A DNA stretch of 53,710 nt, taken from assembly GCA_003584005.1 (NCBI GenBank), contig QXHL01000020.1, forward strand, positions 1 to 53,710, in the 5' to 3' direction. The position numbers and the translations under genes were made by a program. Below are positions 43,839-53,038 of the stretch, piece after piece. Position 1 is the stretch's first letter. Every line of letters starts with the position of its first letter. A model generated the notes under the pieces. That model saw nothing but the letters and a program-made list of their open reading frames with translations, was not told the DNA's origin and searched no databases. The stretch comes from Alicyclobacillaceae bacterium I2511. Lineage in GTDB: Bacteria; Bacillota; Bacilli; Alicyclobacillales; Alicyclobacillaceae.

Positions 43839-44813
43839 TTAAGCGGATTGAAAAAATCGGTAGGCGAGTGTAGCCACACCCAGTGCATTATCTGAAGCAT
43901 AGCCGGGAGGAGCAAAAAATACGTTAAGGTCAGGAGTTTGACTGGCCAGGCGACGCACAAGACGATCGCGAATATGAATATTGGCAGACACTCCTCCAAC
44001 AACAATACAATTTTCTGCTTGGGGAACCTTAGTACTGGCAAAAACAATCGCCTTTATTAAACTGTTGGCCAGGCAGTCTTCCACTGCCCGCGCTACGAGC
44101 GTGTGTGAAACGCCCTTGGACACAGCTCGCAACGCTGCCGAGCAGGGACCAGAAAAACTCATGCAGGCCTCTTTCACATGGGATGGCAAGCGAAATTTCG
44201 ACAAGGTATTGGTGTGCTGCGCCAATTTTTCTAAATCTGCTCCGGCAGGAAACGGGAGCCCCATAGCAATGCCCACTCTGTCTACAAACTGTCCTGCGTG
44301 TAAATCAGTACCTTCTCCAAGTAATTTCATAGCGTAGCCACCGATTGTGCGGCGAGCTACCAACACATCAGATGTCCCCCCTGACAAGTGAACAACGATA
44401 GACAGTTTTGTTTTCTCGGCTAAGAAGTATTCGGCCGCTGCCAAGTGACCCTCTTGGTGAGAGCAACGCAAAACAGGCAGTCCCAGTGCTTCCGCAAAGG
44501 TGTGTGCGAAGCTTTCACCTGCTAGAAAAGTTGGCATATAAGAAACGCTGTACGGTCGCGGGCGCACGGAGACACCTACACCCATCCACTGACATGAGTT
44601 TCTCGACAGAACCAGTTGGCTCCTTAGTTCAGCCATTAGTTGCGGCAGATGTTTGACATGTAAAAAAAGGGCCTCCGCTTGACGAAGTCCCCTTTGCCCC
44701 AGTTGCACAGGCAATACCCGTCTAACTTCGGCTTGTAACTGCCCATTATTTGTATCCACAGCACATAAAGACGTGGTGTAATTGCTCGTATCAATACCGA
44801 GAATAAGCCCCAT
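43839..44813 (-). CDS. TsaD/Gcp paralogue (Kae1-type ATPase family)
   Basis: 324 residues of the Kae1/TsaD/YgjD family: GIDTSNYTTSLCAVD (phosphate 1), VGVGVSVRPRPYSVSYMP, metal motif HQEGH, LSGGTSD (phosphate 2) and VVGGVSANIHIRDRL. True TsaD makes the t6A tRNA modification. This one looks like the second copy found in many Firmicutes near nusB/xseA. It keeps the nucleotide and metal residues but is shorter and diverged around residues 75-110, so role is uncertain. ATG with GAGGG about ten bases upstream, 52 bases after nusB. Confidence 0.8.
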   Translation of the reverse strand: MGLILGIDTSNYTTSLCAVDTNNGQLQAEVRRVLPVQLGQRGLRQAEALFLHVKHLPQLMAELRSQLVLSRNSCQWMGVGVSVRPRPYSVSYMPTFLAGESFAHTFAEALGLPVLRCSHQEGHLAAAEYFLAEKTKLSIVVHLSGGTSDVLVARRTIGGYAMKLLGEGTDLHAGQFVDRVGIAMGLPFPAGADLEKLAQHTNTLSKFRLPSHVKEACMSFSGPCSAALRAVSKGVSHTLVARAVEDCLANSLIKAIVFASTKVPQAENCIVVGGVSANIHIRDRLVRRLASQTPDLNVFFAPPGYASDNALGVATLAYRFFQSA

Positions 44814-44865
44814 ATAACAGCATCCCTCAGTTCCCCAAAAACTTCTAAACCTTATTCAGTATTGC

Positions 44866-45342
44866 CTAATGACCAGGTTCAGAATCATCTTCTGGTGTGA
44901 TGGTTTTCCACACAGATTGAGCCAACACTTCTCTATCTGGATGTATGGAGATAACCTTGGCGAGAACCCCGTTAACAAATCGTCCAGATTCGTTCCCGCT
45001 AAAATCCTTTGCTAAACGAACCGCCTCGTCAAGGATGGTGGCAATGTCCAGGTCCCGTTCAACCATGATTTCATAAACTGCCAAACGTAAAATGTTTCGT
45101 TCTACGCTTGCCACTCGATCCAGTTGCCAACCCTCTAAAGCCTGCTTTAGTACAGTATCTACAACATCTAAGTTAATGGATACACCAGATACCAATTCCT
45201 GTACATAGCCGACGGTACGAATCTGTACGTTGTCATCTTCAGCCAAAACATCAACCACCGCCTGTTGTGGTGATGCCCCCCCAAGGTCAATTTGATATAG
45301 AGCCTGCAGTGCGCGCTCCCGCATCTCGTGTCGCGTCAACAT
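44866..45342 (-). CDS. nusB: Transcription antitermination factor NusB
   Basis: 158 residues, all-helical. N-terminal RHEMRERALQALYQIDL, central ASVERNILRLAVYEIM and C-terminal EAVRLAKDFSGNESGRFVNGVLAKV are the NusB signature. Acts with NusE on boxA RNA during rRNA transcription. ATG 45342 follows AAGGAG; a GTG 15 bases upstream is also in frame. Follows the DUF2273 gene closely. Confidence 0.97.
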   Translation of the reverse strand: MLTRHEMRERALQALYQIDLGGASPQQAVVDVLAEDDNVQIRTVGYVQELVSGVSINLDVVDTVLKQALEGWQLDRVASVERNILRLAVYEIMVERDLDIATILDEAVRLAKDFSGNESGRFVNGVLAKVISIHPDREVLAQSVWKTITPEDDSEPGH

Positions 45343-45359
45343 AAATCTCCTTTTCACAT

Positions 45360-45590
45360 TTATTCTGGATAGTGTTCTGACAAAATTTTTTCAATCATTT
45401 TTTTCCAATTTTGGCGTTCTTCCAAAACACGACCAATACCATAGCCTACACCCGCAAGAACAATCAGCAAAACGGTGTGCCAAAACCCTAACCACACCCA
45501 TACAAACCACACCGCAAGACCTACCAAAAGTCCTATCCAGCGTCGCTTTAACAAGAGAATTCGAAGCAGGGCCGCGCGCAACCAATCCAT
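45360..45590 (-). CDS. DUF2273 small membrane protein
   Basis: 76 residues with one or two membrane helices (~17-33 and ~35-52) and a polar C-terminus (LEERQNWKKMIEKILSE). DUF2273 proteins occur with Asp23 and AmaP, as here, and are thought to help anchor the Asp23 layer at the membrane. ATG 45590 is seven bases after GGGTGG; an ATG at 45596 overlapping the amaP stop is an alternative. Confidence 0.85.
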   Translation of the reverse strand: MDWLRAALLRILLLKRRWIGLLVGLAVWFVWVWLGFWHTVLLIVLAGVGYGIGRVLEERQNWKKMIEKILSEHYPE

Positions 45591-45592
45591 GC

Positions 45593-46141
45593 TCATTCCA
45601 CCCACGTTTTGGCGGATTTATTACCGGTTTGAGCCAACTCCGTGATGTTAACAGTAATACGTTCCACATTGATACCACAAGTTTTTTCCACATAAGACTT
45701 GACTTTTTGCTGGATTTGTCCACTAAGTTCAGCCAAATCAATGTCGGGTAATACCCGTACACGCACAGCAAGCAAAATTCCCGCTTGTCCTGATCGTACT
45801 CGAGTATCAAAATCTTGTACACCACGGATTAGTTTTCCGGTCCGATTCGCCAAATCACGCACAGTATCATAAGAAATGCGAATGTTCCCGTTCTCTCCAG
45901 ATAAAGTTACATAATCTGAATCAACTTGCCCAATGCGATAAAAAATAAATCGAAGTGCAATCACAGCAAAAATTAAAGTCAAAACAATGACATATACGTT
46001 CACCGGATAAAAGCTCAATTCGTTTGCAACGGTTGCAATCCAACCAGGCGCTACTCCTAGCCCCACAATAAATCCAAAAATAGACACGGCCAAAGTTCCA
46101 AGTGCCAGGATTAGTAGCAATACGCGGTCTAAAATACTCAC
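45593..46141 (-). CDS. amaP: Alkaline shock response membrane anchor AmaP
   Basis: 182 residues. Two membrane helices (~6-30 and ~50-72) followed by a cytoplasmic domain resembling Asp23 (GQAGILLAVRVRVLPDIDLAELSGQIQQKV in pieces). AmaP recruits Asp23 to the membrane in Staphylococcus. GTG start preceded by GGGAGGG. It lies between asp23 and DUF2273. Confidence 0.9.
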   Translation of the reverse strand: MSILDRVLLLILALGTLAVSIFGFIVGLGVAPGWIATVANELSFYPVNVYVIVLTLIFAVIALRFIFYRIGQVDSDYVTLSGENGNIRISYDTVRDLANRTGKLIRGVQDFDTRVRSGQAGILLAVRVRVLPDIDLAELSGQIQQKVKSYVEKTCGINVERITVNITELAQTGNKSAKTWVE

Positions 46142-46220
46142 AAAATCCCTCCCGGGAACCACTGTAGCTATAGCAACAGACCACGACCCGTAATCTTAGC
46201 AGCCGCTGCAAAAGGTTTAC

Positions 46221-46664
46221 TCAGTGATTCTTACGTTCAACAGTAATTACATCCACGTTGTCTTTGCCATCTTTAGCTTTATCTGATTGAAAAGCAACTG
46301 CGGACACGTGCACATTCACTGCAATCACTTCCAAGCCCGTCATACCTTCTACAGTTTGCTTCACATGTTCCTGAATTTGCACGCACGTTTGCGGAATGTT
46401 TACTCCAAAATCTAACACAATCGCCAAATCAATGGTGCAACTTTTACCTTCGTCCCCAAAAGTAACCTTGACACCCTTGGACAGATTTTTACGACCCAGT
46501 AAAGATTCCGTGATACCTCCGGCGAAAGAGCCGCTCATATCAGTGACGCCCGTAATCTCCCCTGCGGCCAATCCAGCAATAATTTGAATCACTTCGTCCG
46601 CAATTTGAATTTTTCCTAAATCAGTGGTAGGGTAATCCGCTGTGTGGTACTCAAAGTCATTCAT
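46221..46664 (-). CDS. Asp23/Gls24 family envelope stress protein
   Basis: 147 residues. Core motif LGKIQIADEVIQIIAGLAAGEITGV, then GGITESLLGRKNLSKGVKV and a C-terminal VNVHVSAVAF, typical of Asp23 (YqhY in Bacillus). Forms a layer under the membrane when held by AmaP. In Bacillus, YqhY sits downstream of accBC and is linked to acetyl-CoA carboxylase activity; the same order here supports an equivalent role. ATG with GGGGAGTG upstream. Confidence 0.93.
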   Translation of the reverse strand: MNDFEYHTADYPTTDLGKIQIADEVIQIIAGLAAGEITGVTDMSGSFAGGITESLLGRKNLSKGVKVTFGDEGKSCTIDLAIVLDFGVNIPQTCVQIQEHVKQTVEGMTGLEVIAVNVHVSAVAFQSDKAKDGKDNVDVITVERKNH

Positions 46665-46739
46665 TAAGACACTCCCCTTTATTTGACATCGTTTAAAATA
46701 CACGAAAGTCCTTCTCTAGTCCATTATTCGAAACTGATG

Positions 46740-48077
46740 TTAAAAGTACTCCTCGACAAAACGTGTTGAAACATCACCCGATCGAAACTTTTCATGATCT
46801 AAAACCTTTAAATGAAAAGGAATGGTAGTTTTTACTCCTTCAATATGAAATTCAGACAAGGCGCGGATCATTCTGGCAATTGCTTCATTTCGCGTAGGTG
46901 CCCAGACAATCAGTTTACCTATCATAGAGTCATAATAAGGTGGGATAGTGTAGCCTGTATAGGCAGCGCTATCCACACGTACCCCGATGCCACCAGCGGG
47001 TAGGTATTCTGAAATTCGGCCGGGATTCGGTAAGAATCCCTTATCCGGGTCTTCCGCGTTTATTCTGCACTCAATGGCATGGCCGCGCAACTCAATTTGT
47101 TGCTGTGATACCGATAAAGGTTCTCCCGCAGCAGCTAACATCATTTCTTTAACCAGGTCCACTCCAGTGACCCATTCGGTAACTGGATGTTCTACCTGGA
47201 TGCGGGTATTCATTTCCATAAAATAAAAGTCGCCCGTCGGCGTGTAGATAAATTCGACTGTTCCAGCACCCACATAATCCACCGCCCGTGCTGCGGCCAC
47301 AGCAGCTTCTCCCATGGCTTCTCGGATAGCTTGTGTGAGTACGGGACAGGGAGACTCCTCCACAAGTTTTTGGAGTCTTCTTTGCACGGAACAATCCCGT
47401 TCTCCTAAATGAATGACGTTTCCATGGCGGTCTGCCAGTATTTGGATTTCTACATGTCGCATCCGTTCAATGTACTTTTCTATGTACACTCCCGGATTGC
47501 CAAACGCCGACTCTGCTTCAGTCTGCGCCATCACCACTGCCTGCAACAAGGACTCAGGATCTTTCACAACGCGAATTCCCTTACCTCCCCCACCTGCTGT
47601 TGCCTTAATAATTACTGGGTATCCCACTGCTTCGGCCACCCGTAAGGCTGCTTCAGAATTTTTAAGAAGACCATCGCTTCCAGGAACCACGGGAACTCCA
47701 GCCTTATCCATCGTTGCCTTGGCAACTGACTTGTCCCCCATCATTTCAATAGCTGCAGCACTCGGACCTATAAAGCGAATCCCGCACGCCTCACAGGCTT
47801 CCGCAAAGTCACTGTTTTCTGCTAAAAATCCATAGCCAGGATGAATGGCATCCACATGTGTTAAAGTGGCCACAGACATGATACTTGGAATGTGAAGGTA
47901 ACTTTGCTTACTGGAAGCCGGTCCAATACAATAGGCATGATCGGCCATTTGAACGTGTAATGCTTCCTTGTCCGCTTCCGAGTACACTGCAACCGTTTCG
48001 ATGCCGAGTTCACGGCAGGCGCGAATCACGCGCACTGCAATTTCGCCTCTGTTCGCAATCAGCACACGTTTAAACAT
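46740..48077 (-). CDS. accC: Acetyl-CoA carboxylase, biotin carboxylase subunit
   Basis: 445 residues, ATP-grasp. [24 protein letters not shown] at the N-terminus, glycine-rich loop [13 protein letters not shown], catalytic [16 protein letters not shown] and [12 protein letters not shown] are all present. Carboxylates biotin on AccB with bicarbonate and ATP. ATG 48077 follows GAGGAG by ten bases. Downstream of accB by 14 bases. Might also serve the carboxyltransferase at 509-2089. Confidence 0.98.
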   Translation of the reverse strand: MFKRVLIANRGEIAVRVIRACRELGIETVAVYSEADKEALHVQMADHAYCIGPASSKQSYLHIPSIMSVATLTHVDAIHPGYGFLAENSDFAEACEACGIRFIGPSAAAIEMMGDKSVAKATMDKAGVPVVPGSDGLLKNSEAALRVAEAVGYPVIIKATAGGGGKGIRVVKDPESLLQAVVMAQTEAESAFGNPGVYIEKYIERMRHVEIQILADRHGNVIHLGERDCSVQRRLQKLVEESPCPVLTQAIREAMGEAAVAAARAVDYVGAGTVEFIYTPTGDFYFMEMNTRIQVEHPVTEWVTGVDLVKEMMLAAAGEPLSVSQQQIELRGHAIECRINAEDPDKGFLPNPGRISEYLPAGGIGVRVDSAAYTGYTIPPYYDSMIGKLIVWAPTRNEAIARMIRALSEFHIEGVKTTIPFHLKVLDHEKFRSGDVSTRFVEEYF

Positions 48078-48091
48078 CGCTGATGTTCTCC

Positions 48092-48607
48092 TCACACTTG
48101 CTTAATCTTAAATAGGGGTTGTCCATATTCAACCAGCTGTCCATTTTCAGCTAAAATAGCCACAACTTCACCTTGCACTTCAGCCTCAATCTCATTCATG
48201 AGTTTCATTGCTTCCACGATACAGACCACCGTTTTATCGGTAACTCGGGAACCAATTTCTACAAAAGGTGGTGCGTCTGGAGCCGATGCCCGATAAAAGG
48301 TTCCAACCATTGGTGAATTGATAACCACTGCATTGTCCTCATCCTTTACGACATCCTGCAAGGCAGAAGCCCCCCCCGCCGACGATACAGTGGGCGCTGG
48401 GAAAACATCCGTTCTGGACGAAGCTGCATAACTTTCCGTCAATCGCTTGGCATGTGTGACACCATCAGTAACTACAGCACCCTCTTCACCTGCAAATGAA
48501 GGTTTACGTAAGAGTAACTTCATGTCATCCGTTTCAATGCGCAGTTCCACCAAGTGAGTTTCATCCAACAACCGAATGAGTTCTCGTATCTCGCCAATTT
48601 TCAGCAC
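48092..48607 (-). CDS. accB: Biotin carboxyl carrier protein of acetyl-CoA carboxylase
   Basis: 171 residues. N-terminal helix ([21 protein letters not shown]), an Ala/Ser-rich linker (~55-90), and a biotinyl domain with VEAMKLMNE (biotin on Lys135) and [10 protein letters not shown] thumb-side start. GTG start with GAGGAGTGA five bases upstream. First gene of an accB-accC-asp23-amaP-DUF2273-nusB run. Confidence 0.97.
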   Translation of the reverse strand: MLKIGEIRELIRLLDETHLVELRIETDDMKLLLRKPSFAGEEGAVVTDGVTHAKRLTESYAASSRTDVFPAPTVSSAGGASALQDVVKDEDNAVVINSPMVGTFYRASAPDAPPFVEIGSRVTDKTVVCIVEAMKLMNEIEAEVQGEVVAILAENGQLVEYGQPLFKIKQV

Positions 48608-48649
48608 ACCATTCACTCCTCGAGTCGCACACCTTAAACCACTCGTCCT

Positions 48650-48658
48650 AGTATACCA
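48650..48658 (-). promoter_or_regulatory. Extended -10 promoter of the accB operon
   Basis: TGGTATACT on the minus strand (-10 TATACT at 48650-48655), ~45 bases before the accB GTG and after the spoIIIA terminator. No good -35 seen. It would let the accBC genes be expressed apart from sporulation. Confidence 0.5.
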
Positions 48659-48693
48659 TACCGAAAATTGGCGTTGTACAGACATCCCACATT

Positions 48694-48738
48694 TCAAAAA
48701 TATAGCCCCGGCAGATGACCATTGCACTGCGGGGCTAT
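48694..48738 (-). terminator. Intrinsic terminator of the spoIIIA operon
   Basis: ATAGCCCCG (48702-48710) and CGGGGCTAT (48730-48738), stem extended inward by GCAG/CTGC with one bulge; minus-strand hairpin followed by a short T-run (ATATTTTTG). It lies 24 bases after the spoIIIAH stop codon. Confidence 0.9.
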
Positions 48739-48761
48739 TTTGAAAGCGGAAAGTGGATAGA

Positions 48762-49370
48762 TTAATTTTTTTGCCGAACTACAACGTTCGTGATGGGTAT
48801 ATTAAGTTGTTCGCTAACAATACTCATCACTTCAACCGCTTGTGTGCGCGTGATTTGTTGGGACGCTTTAACGTAAACCACCACTGGTTGGTCACTCTGA
48901 CTTGCGGGGATAATGACGGAGTCTTTAAATCCCTTGGCGAGAATCATGTCTCTAGCATTTGACAGTTCTGCACTCAAAGTTTGCAGGTCATTTAATTTTT
49001 GTTGAGACTGTGCAATTTGATCAGAAGATGAATTATTGTTATCTATGACTTGGTTATAGCTGTCCATCTGCTGTGCCAATTGCTGTTCTAATTGAGTCTG
49101 CATGTTGACATACCAATCTGTGCCTGTAGCAGTGCTGGTCTGGCTACTGGTACCCTGGCCAGAAGTCACCGCAGTTGACGACGCAGTGGTTGAAGAACTG
49201 CTGCCAGACTTTCCACTCCCCGATGATGGCTGAACAGTGGTTGTAGTTACAGTGCTCCCTGCATTGGTGCCTGAAGATCCGGGATTCTCACTATTCATAG
49301 TGTAATAACCAATCAGCATCAGCGACAAGACCATCATTGTGGAAAGCCATACCGTTTGCCGTTTTACCAC
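48762..49370 (-). CDS. spoIIIAH: Stage III sporulation protein AH
   Basis: 202 residues. N-terminal membrane helix (~7-25), a Ser/Thr/Gly-rich linker (~27-85), then the YscJ/FliF-like domain with coiled coil and [15 protein letters not shown]...VVYVKA. On the mother-cell side it binds forespore SpoIIQ to form the feeding-tube channel. GTG start nine bases after GGAGG. Last gene of the operon, before the terminator. Confidence 0.95.
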   Translation of the reverse strand: MVKRQTVWLSTMMVLSLMLIGYYTMNSENPGSSGTNAGSTVTTTTVQPSSGSGKSGSSSSTTASSTAVTSGQGTSSQTSTATGTDWYVNMQTQLEQQLAQQMDSYNQVIDNNNSSSDQIAQSQQKLNDLQTLSAELSNARDMILAKGFKDSVIIPASQSDQPVVVYVKASQQITRTQAVEVMSIVSEQLNIPITNVVVRQKN

Positions 49371-49400
49371 TTTAACATTCCTCCATTTCTGCCACTGTTT

Positions 49401-49979
49401 TCACTTGGCAGGCTCTACGCTTATTTTATATGCAGGCACGTCCAACACATGCTGAATTGCGTTAATGATTTCTGCTTTCGCTACAAAAAAATCTTCAGCA
49501 TTAACCACAACCAAAACTCCCCTAACTTTGGGGGTTTGTTGAGAAGTTACAAAAGGGATACTACTACCGTCCGCCGTACGCTGAGTAAAAATATCCGAAC
49601 TTACCGTATTAGACTGAGAACTTTGGTTCCCCGTTCCTTGTGTCTGACTACTGCTACGAACGTTGTTTGCAACCTCCAAGCGGTCTGTAGAGTCCAGAGT
49701 TACCATTACGGAAGCCTGATTGACCCCAACAATTTGACCAATCATCCGTTGCAATTGTTGATTGTATTGATTTTCGAGGCTCAAGGTGGGATCCTGGACA
49801 CTGGCATTCGACGTACTGGGTTCAACTTGTGTAGCCTGTACCGCCATAGATTGGGGGGGTAAAGTGTGTTCAGAACCCTTCACACCGGAACGCCAAAATG
49901 TTCCTATTATCAACAAAAATACACCGATTGCCCCCAACACCATCAACCATTTGTTTGCCAGAAAAGACTTTGGATTCAC
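49401..49979 (-). CDS. spoIIIAG: Stage III sporulation protein AG
   Basis: 192 residues. One membrane helix (~12-28), polar linker, and a ring-building-motif domain with YNQQLQRMIGQIVGVNQASVMVTL and PKVRGVLVVVNAEDFFVAKAEI. AG rings form the mother-cell pore of the sporulation channel. GTG start with AGGAGGGG upstream. Confidence 0.96.
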   Translation of the reverse strand: MNPKSFLANKWLMVLGAIGVFLLIIGTFWRSGVKGSEHTLPPQSMAVQATQVEPSTSNASVQDPTLSLENQYNQQLQRMIGQIVGVNQASVMVTLDSTDRLEVANNVRSSSQTQGTGNQSSQSNTVSSDIFTQRTADGSSIPFVTSQQTPKVRGVLVVVNAEDFFVAKAEIINAIQHVLDVPAYKISVEPAK

Positions 49980-49990
49980 TCAGACCCCTC

Positions 49991-50518
49991 CTAGCCGAGT
50001 TGAACCGTGATATGTTGCAGATTAATGGCCAGCAATTGGGCAATATACTGTCGAATCTTGGACACTGAATCGGAAGTGGTTCCTGTGACAGTCAAATTTG
50101 CCGATAAGGGTGTGGACGTACCTGTCATTCCAGTGACCTCAATTTTATCCACCGTACAATGAAAATGGGTTTCTACGGCTTGCCGGATTTCTTTAGCAAC
50201 TCCTTGATCCGCCATAATTTGTGTCTGGGACTGCAGTTGCTGACGAATCCCCGTCAGTGGTGTTGCTTGAGAATTTAATTTACTGGCATTATCCAGTCCA
50301 ACGTTTGTAAATTCTTGCTCTGCCTGTGTCGCCACTTTGTCTACCCAGTCGTTGTGTAACAAAGGCAACACTGGCTGAATCATCGTTGCAATCACAGCTA
50401 ACCCGAGGACCATTCGCACATAGGGTTGAAGTGTCTTTCCGGGCATCAGCATATCCGCCAGCGTGGCTATTATTACTGTAACTACCAGCTGTTTCAACCA
50501 GTCTGCAAACCCTGTCAC
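49991..50518 (-). CDS. spoIIIAF: Stage III sporulation protein AF
   Basis: 175 residues. Two N-terminal membrane helices (~8-27 and ~35-54) and a C-terminal ring-building domain (~90-175, ending LLAINLQHITVQLG). The GTG overlaps the spoIIIAE stop (GTGA). Part of the channel complex. Confidence 0.93.
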   Translation of the reverse strand: MTGFADWLKQLVVTVIIATLADMLMPGKTLQPYVRMVLGLAVIATMIQPVLPLLHNDWVDKVATQAEQEFTNVGLDNASKLNSQATPLTGIRQQLQSQTQIMADQGVAKEIRQAVETHFHCTVDKIEVTGMTGTSTPLSANLTVTGTTSDSVSKIRQYIAQLLAINLQHITVQLG

Positions 50519-51837
50519 GCAAACATCACCGCCAGATTAGCCGTGGCCAGAAGAATTGTAACAGTCAGAAAAAACATCAGTGCCACAGCCGCTAAACTTG
50601 CAAATACTAACATTAGACTTTTACTCAAAGAACCCAGTACAGAGACCATTGGATTGTCCCCCAGAGGCTGCATCAATGCCGCGCTCCCACTGTAAATGAA
50701 GGTCAATCCCAACACCTTTAATGCAGGAAACACGGCAATGAAAGCCAGTATCACCAATCCTGCAATTCCCACCGCATTTTTCACCAGCAGTGAAGCGCTA
50801 ATGACCGTCTCTGTTGCATCTGCAATGGCCTTACCCACGACGGGAACGAGGGTTCCCAGTCCAAATTTGGCAGCTCGTAAAGCCACGCCGTCGGCCACCC
50901 CCCTCCCCAGTCCCTGTACCGATGCAACGCCTAGAAACACGGTCAAAGCAACCCCTAAAGTGGACACCGCTACGGTGCGAAACAGCCCCGCCAAGCGAGT
51001 TAAAGAATAGCGCGGAGACAGTGCACTGACGATGTCAAGCAAAGTTGCAAAGTATATTATTGGAAAAACAAACACAAAAACTAAATTTCCTATGAATTCT
51101 ACAGTAAACACCAGTGTCGGCTGAAAAAATGCAGCTGATGTTACTGCACCAGAGGCTGCCAATAGAGCTATCATGACAGGCAGTGAAGCTAACATGAAAT
51201 CGGTCATTCCCTGGATTGCATGCCGAGCATAACCTACTGCCTCGGTATAAGATGCAAGGGCCAGTCCTAGTAACACAATAAATACCACAGCATAGGCTAC
51301 TTGTGATACAGTCTGATGTTCGAAGGCTGTCTCCAAGGAACGTAACATAGCGGCCAGTACGGATAAAACCAAAATGCTCCCAATCAACTGTGTATTATCC
51401 ATCAAAACGGAAAAAAAGTACCGCAACAGACCAGTAAAAATTCCGTGAAAATTAAATCCGCCCTGAATTAGAATTGATTGGATTAAACCTTGTCCCGAAT
51501 TATCAGGTAGGTATCCACCATACTCCTGTTGAAGATGTTTCCAAAATGAATCAATAGATTGTACGGGTAGTTCATCCAATTGCTGTTCAGCAGTCTGTTG
51601 TACAGCTTGCTGAGTTGATTGATTAGATGTAGATGGAATTATGGGAAACGATTGACTCCCATTCAATGATTGATTTGAATCTTCCCTTGATGATTTACCC
51701 ACTTGACTTATTGACATGCCTACCATAGATTCTTGAGATCCAGGCGCGCCTGTTGCCGCATATGCAAAGAGTGGAAAAAGGGTACACAGCGCCCACGTAA
51801 TTACTGCGATGCCTGCCACACGTTGCGCCCATAACAT
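50515..51837 (-). CDS. spoIIIAE: Stage III sporulation protein AE
   Basis: 440 residues. Signal peptide (~6-26, ending AYAAT), soluble N-terminal part with low-complexity Ser/Gln, then about eight membrane helices. Segments such as SALSPRYSLTRLAGLFRTV and GKAIADATETVISASLLVKNAVG match the family. The ATG is preceded by an A9-G11 homopolymer that supplies an over-long ribosome site; I begin there because the signal peptide then starts at residue 1. Frame extends upstream into the tract without support. Confidence 0.95.
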   Translation of the reverse strand: MLWAQRVAGIAVITWALCTLFPLFAYAATGAPGSQESMVGMSISQVGKSSREDSNQSLNGSQSFPIIPSTSNQSTQQAVQQTAEQQLDELPVQSIDSFWKHLQQEYGGYLPDNSGQGLIQSILIQGGFNFHGIFTGLLRYFFSVLMDNTQLIGSILVLSVLAAMLRSLETAFEHQTVSQVAYAVVFIVLLGLALASYTEAVGYARHAIQGMTDFMLASLPVMIALLAASGAVTSAAFFQPTLVFTVEFIGNLVFVFVFPIIYFATLLDIVSALSPRYSLTRLAGLFRTVAVSTLGVALTVFLGVASVQGLGRGVADGVALRAAKFGLGTLVPVVGKAIADATETVISASLLVKNAVGIAGLVILAFIAVFPALKVLGLTFIYSGSAALMQPLGDNPMVSVLGSLSKSLMLVFASLAAVALMFFLTVTILLATANLAVMFA

Positions 51838-51877
51838 TCCCCCCCCCCCTTTTTTTTTGCACCCAGCTAGTGCCGCC

Positions 51878-52264
51878 TCAGGGCAGCAGGTGAAGAATGG
51901 CATTCATCACACTCATCACAATTGGCAAGGCAAGAATTACAATGCCGACTTTTCCAGCCAATTCAATTTTTGTCGCTAAGGCACCTTCCTGTGCATCTCG
52001 GGCAAGCTGCGCGGCAAACTCAACTATATAAGCAATCCCAATAATCTTAAGCACAGTGCTTATAAAGCCCTGATTCAGTTGGGCTGTGTTAGCCAAGTCT
52101 TGCAAAGGAGAAATCACTTTGCTCATATAAGACATCACCATTAATAACAAGATAGTACCGGCCACCATGGTAACCATTATGGCAAATTGAGGCGCATGGG
52201 GGCGAAGGACAGTTGCAATCACGGTGGCCACCAGACCAAACCCTACCATCTGCAAAATATGCAC
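51878..52264 (-). CDS. spoIIIAD: Stage III sporulation protein AD
   Basis: 128 residues, four membrane helices. LKIIGIAYIVEFAAQLARDAQEGALATKIELAGK is nearly identical in pattern to the Bacillus protein, so the GTG at 52264 (MHILQMVGFGL) is preferred over one three codons earlier that abuts the spoIIIAC stop. SpoIIIAC/AD resemble each other and likely act as an inner-membrane pair. Confidence 0.95.
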   Translation of the reverse strand: MHILQMVGFGLVATVIATVLRPHAPQFAIMVTMVAGTILLLMVMSYMSKVISPLQDLANTAQLNQGFISTVLKIIGIAYIVEFAAQLARDAQEGALATKIELAGKVGIVILALPIVMSVMNAILHLLP

Positions 52265-52273
52265 TAACCTCAC

Positions 52274-52477
52274 CTACTGGATGAGAAACACTCGTTGAAT
52301 TTCTCCATACAAGCGGTCCACATAACTTAAAACAATCATGAATACTGTGACAAACCCCACCAGAGTCATCCATTGGGCAAATTCCTCTTTGCCACTTTGA
52401 CGCAATGCGGTGTGTAAAAAAGCCACTAAAAACCCAATCCCAGCAATCTGCAAAACGGCCCGAATTTCCGGAGTCAT
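52274..52477 (-). CDS. spoIIIAC: Stage III sporulation protein AC
   Basis: 67 residues, two membrane helices (~6-26 and ~36-55) connected by SGKEEFAQW, as in the family (IGF...SGKEE.A...). ATG with GGAGG seven bases upstream. Lies between spoIIIAB and spoIIIAD in the usual order. Confidence 0.95.
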   Translation of the reverse strand: MTPEIRAVLQIAGIGFLVAFLHTALRQSGKEEFAQWMTLVGFVTVFMIVLSYVDRLYGEIQRVFLIQ

Positions 52478-52516
52478 AGCCCAGCCTCCGTTCCCAATCT
52501 GGTATCCGCAGAACTT

Positions 52517-53038
52517 TCAATAGAGCATTAAAACAACAAATAGTCCTGTCAAAGCGCCCAAATACTGCCAAAGTCGTTCATATCTCTGTTGTCCATCAAC
52601 TGCTTGCATATGCATGCTTTCCATGTGCAGCAAAGCCGCCTGAAATTCCCTGGACTGATGTATAATATCTGTACTTCCAAGGGTCTCGGACAAATGCAAC
52701 AAAGAGGACCAGTCCTGTGTCTTTAGAACGCTTTGGGCTGAACCGTGCTGAACCCCATAGGTGAAGGCCAGTTTGGGGCTGTTGTCCCGTTCCTTCATTT
52801 TTTCAGCAGCAGCAGCAAACACCCCCCGAACAGGTGGGTTTAACTGGTCTGATACTCGGCGCAGTGCCATAGGTAGCGGTGTGGCCGTATACTCAATTTC
52901 CGCTTGTAATAACCGTAACCCCCGAGCCACTTCCGATAGTTGAATTGGTCGTAGTCGGTAACTACTAGCTACATGGAAGCCCATTGCGGTACAACTCGCC
53001 ACGACAAAGGCTGCTCCCAGGACCTTTACCCAGCTCAT
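52517..53038 (-). CDS. spoIIIAB: Stage III sporulation protein AB
   Basis: 173 residues. N-terminal membrane helix (~4-24), the conserved RLRPIQLSEVARGLRLLQAEI and TPLPMALRRVSDQ, and a C-terminal helix (LGALTGLFVVLMLY). Related in fold to GspF/T2SS membrane components. ATG overlaps the spoIIIAA stop (ATGA). Confidence 0.95.
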   Translation of the reverse strand: MSWVKVLGAAFVVASCTAMGFHVASSYRLRPIQLSEVARGLRLLQAEIEYTATPLPMALRRVSDQLNPPVRGVFAAAAEKMKERDNSPKLAFTYGVQHGSAQSVLKTQDWSSLLHLSETLGSTDIIHQSREFQAALLHMESMHMQAVDGQQRYERLWQYLGALTGLFVVLMLY

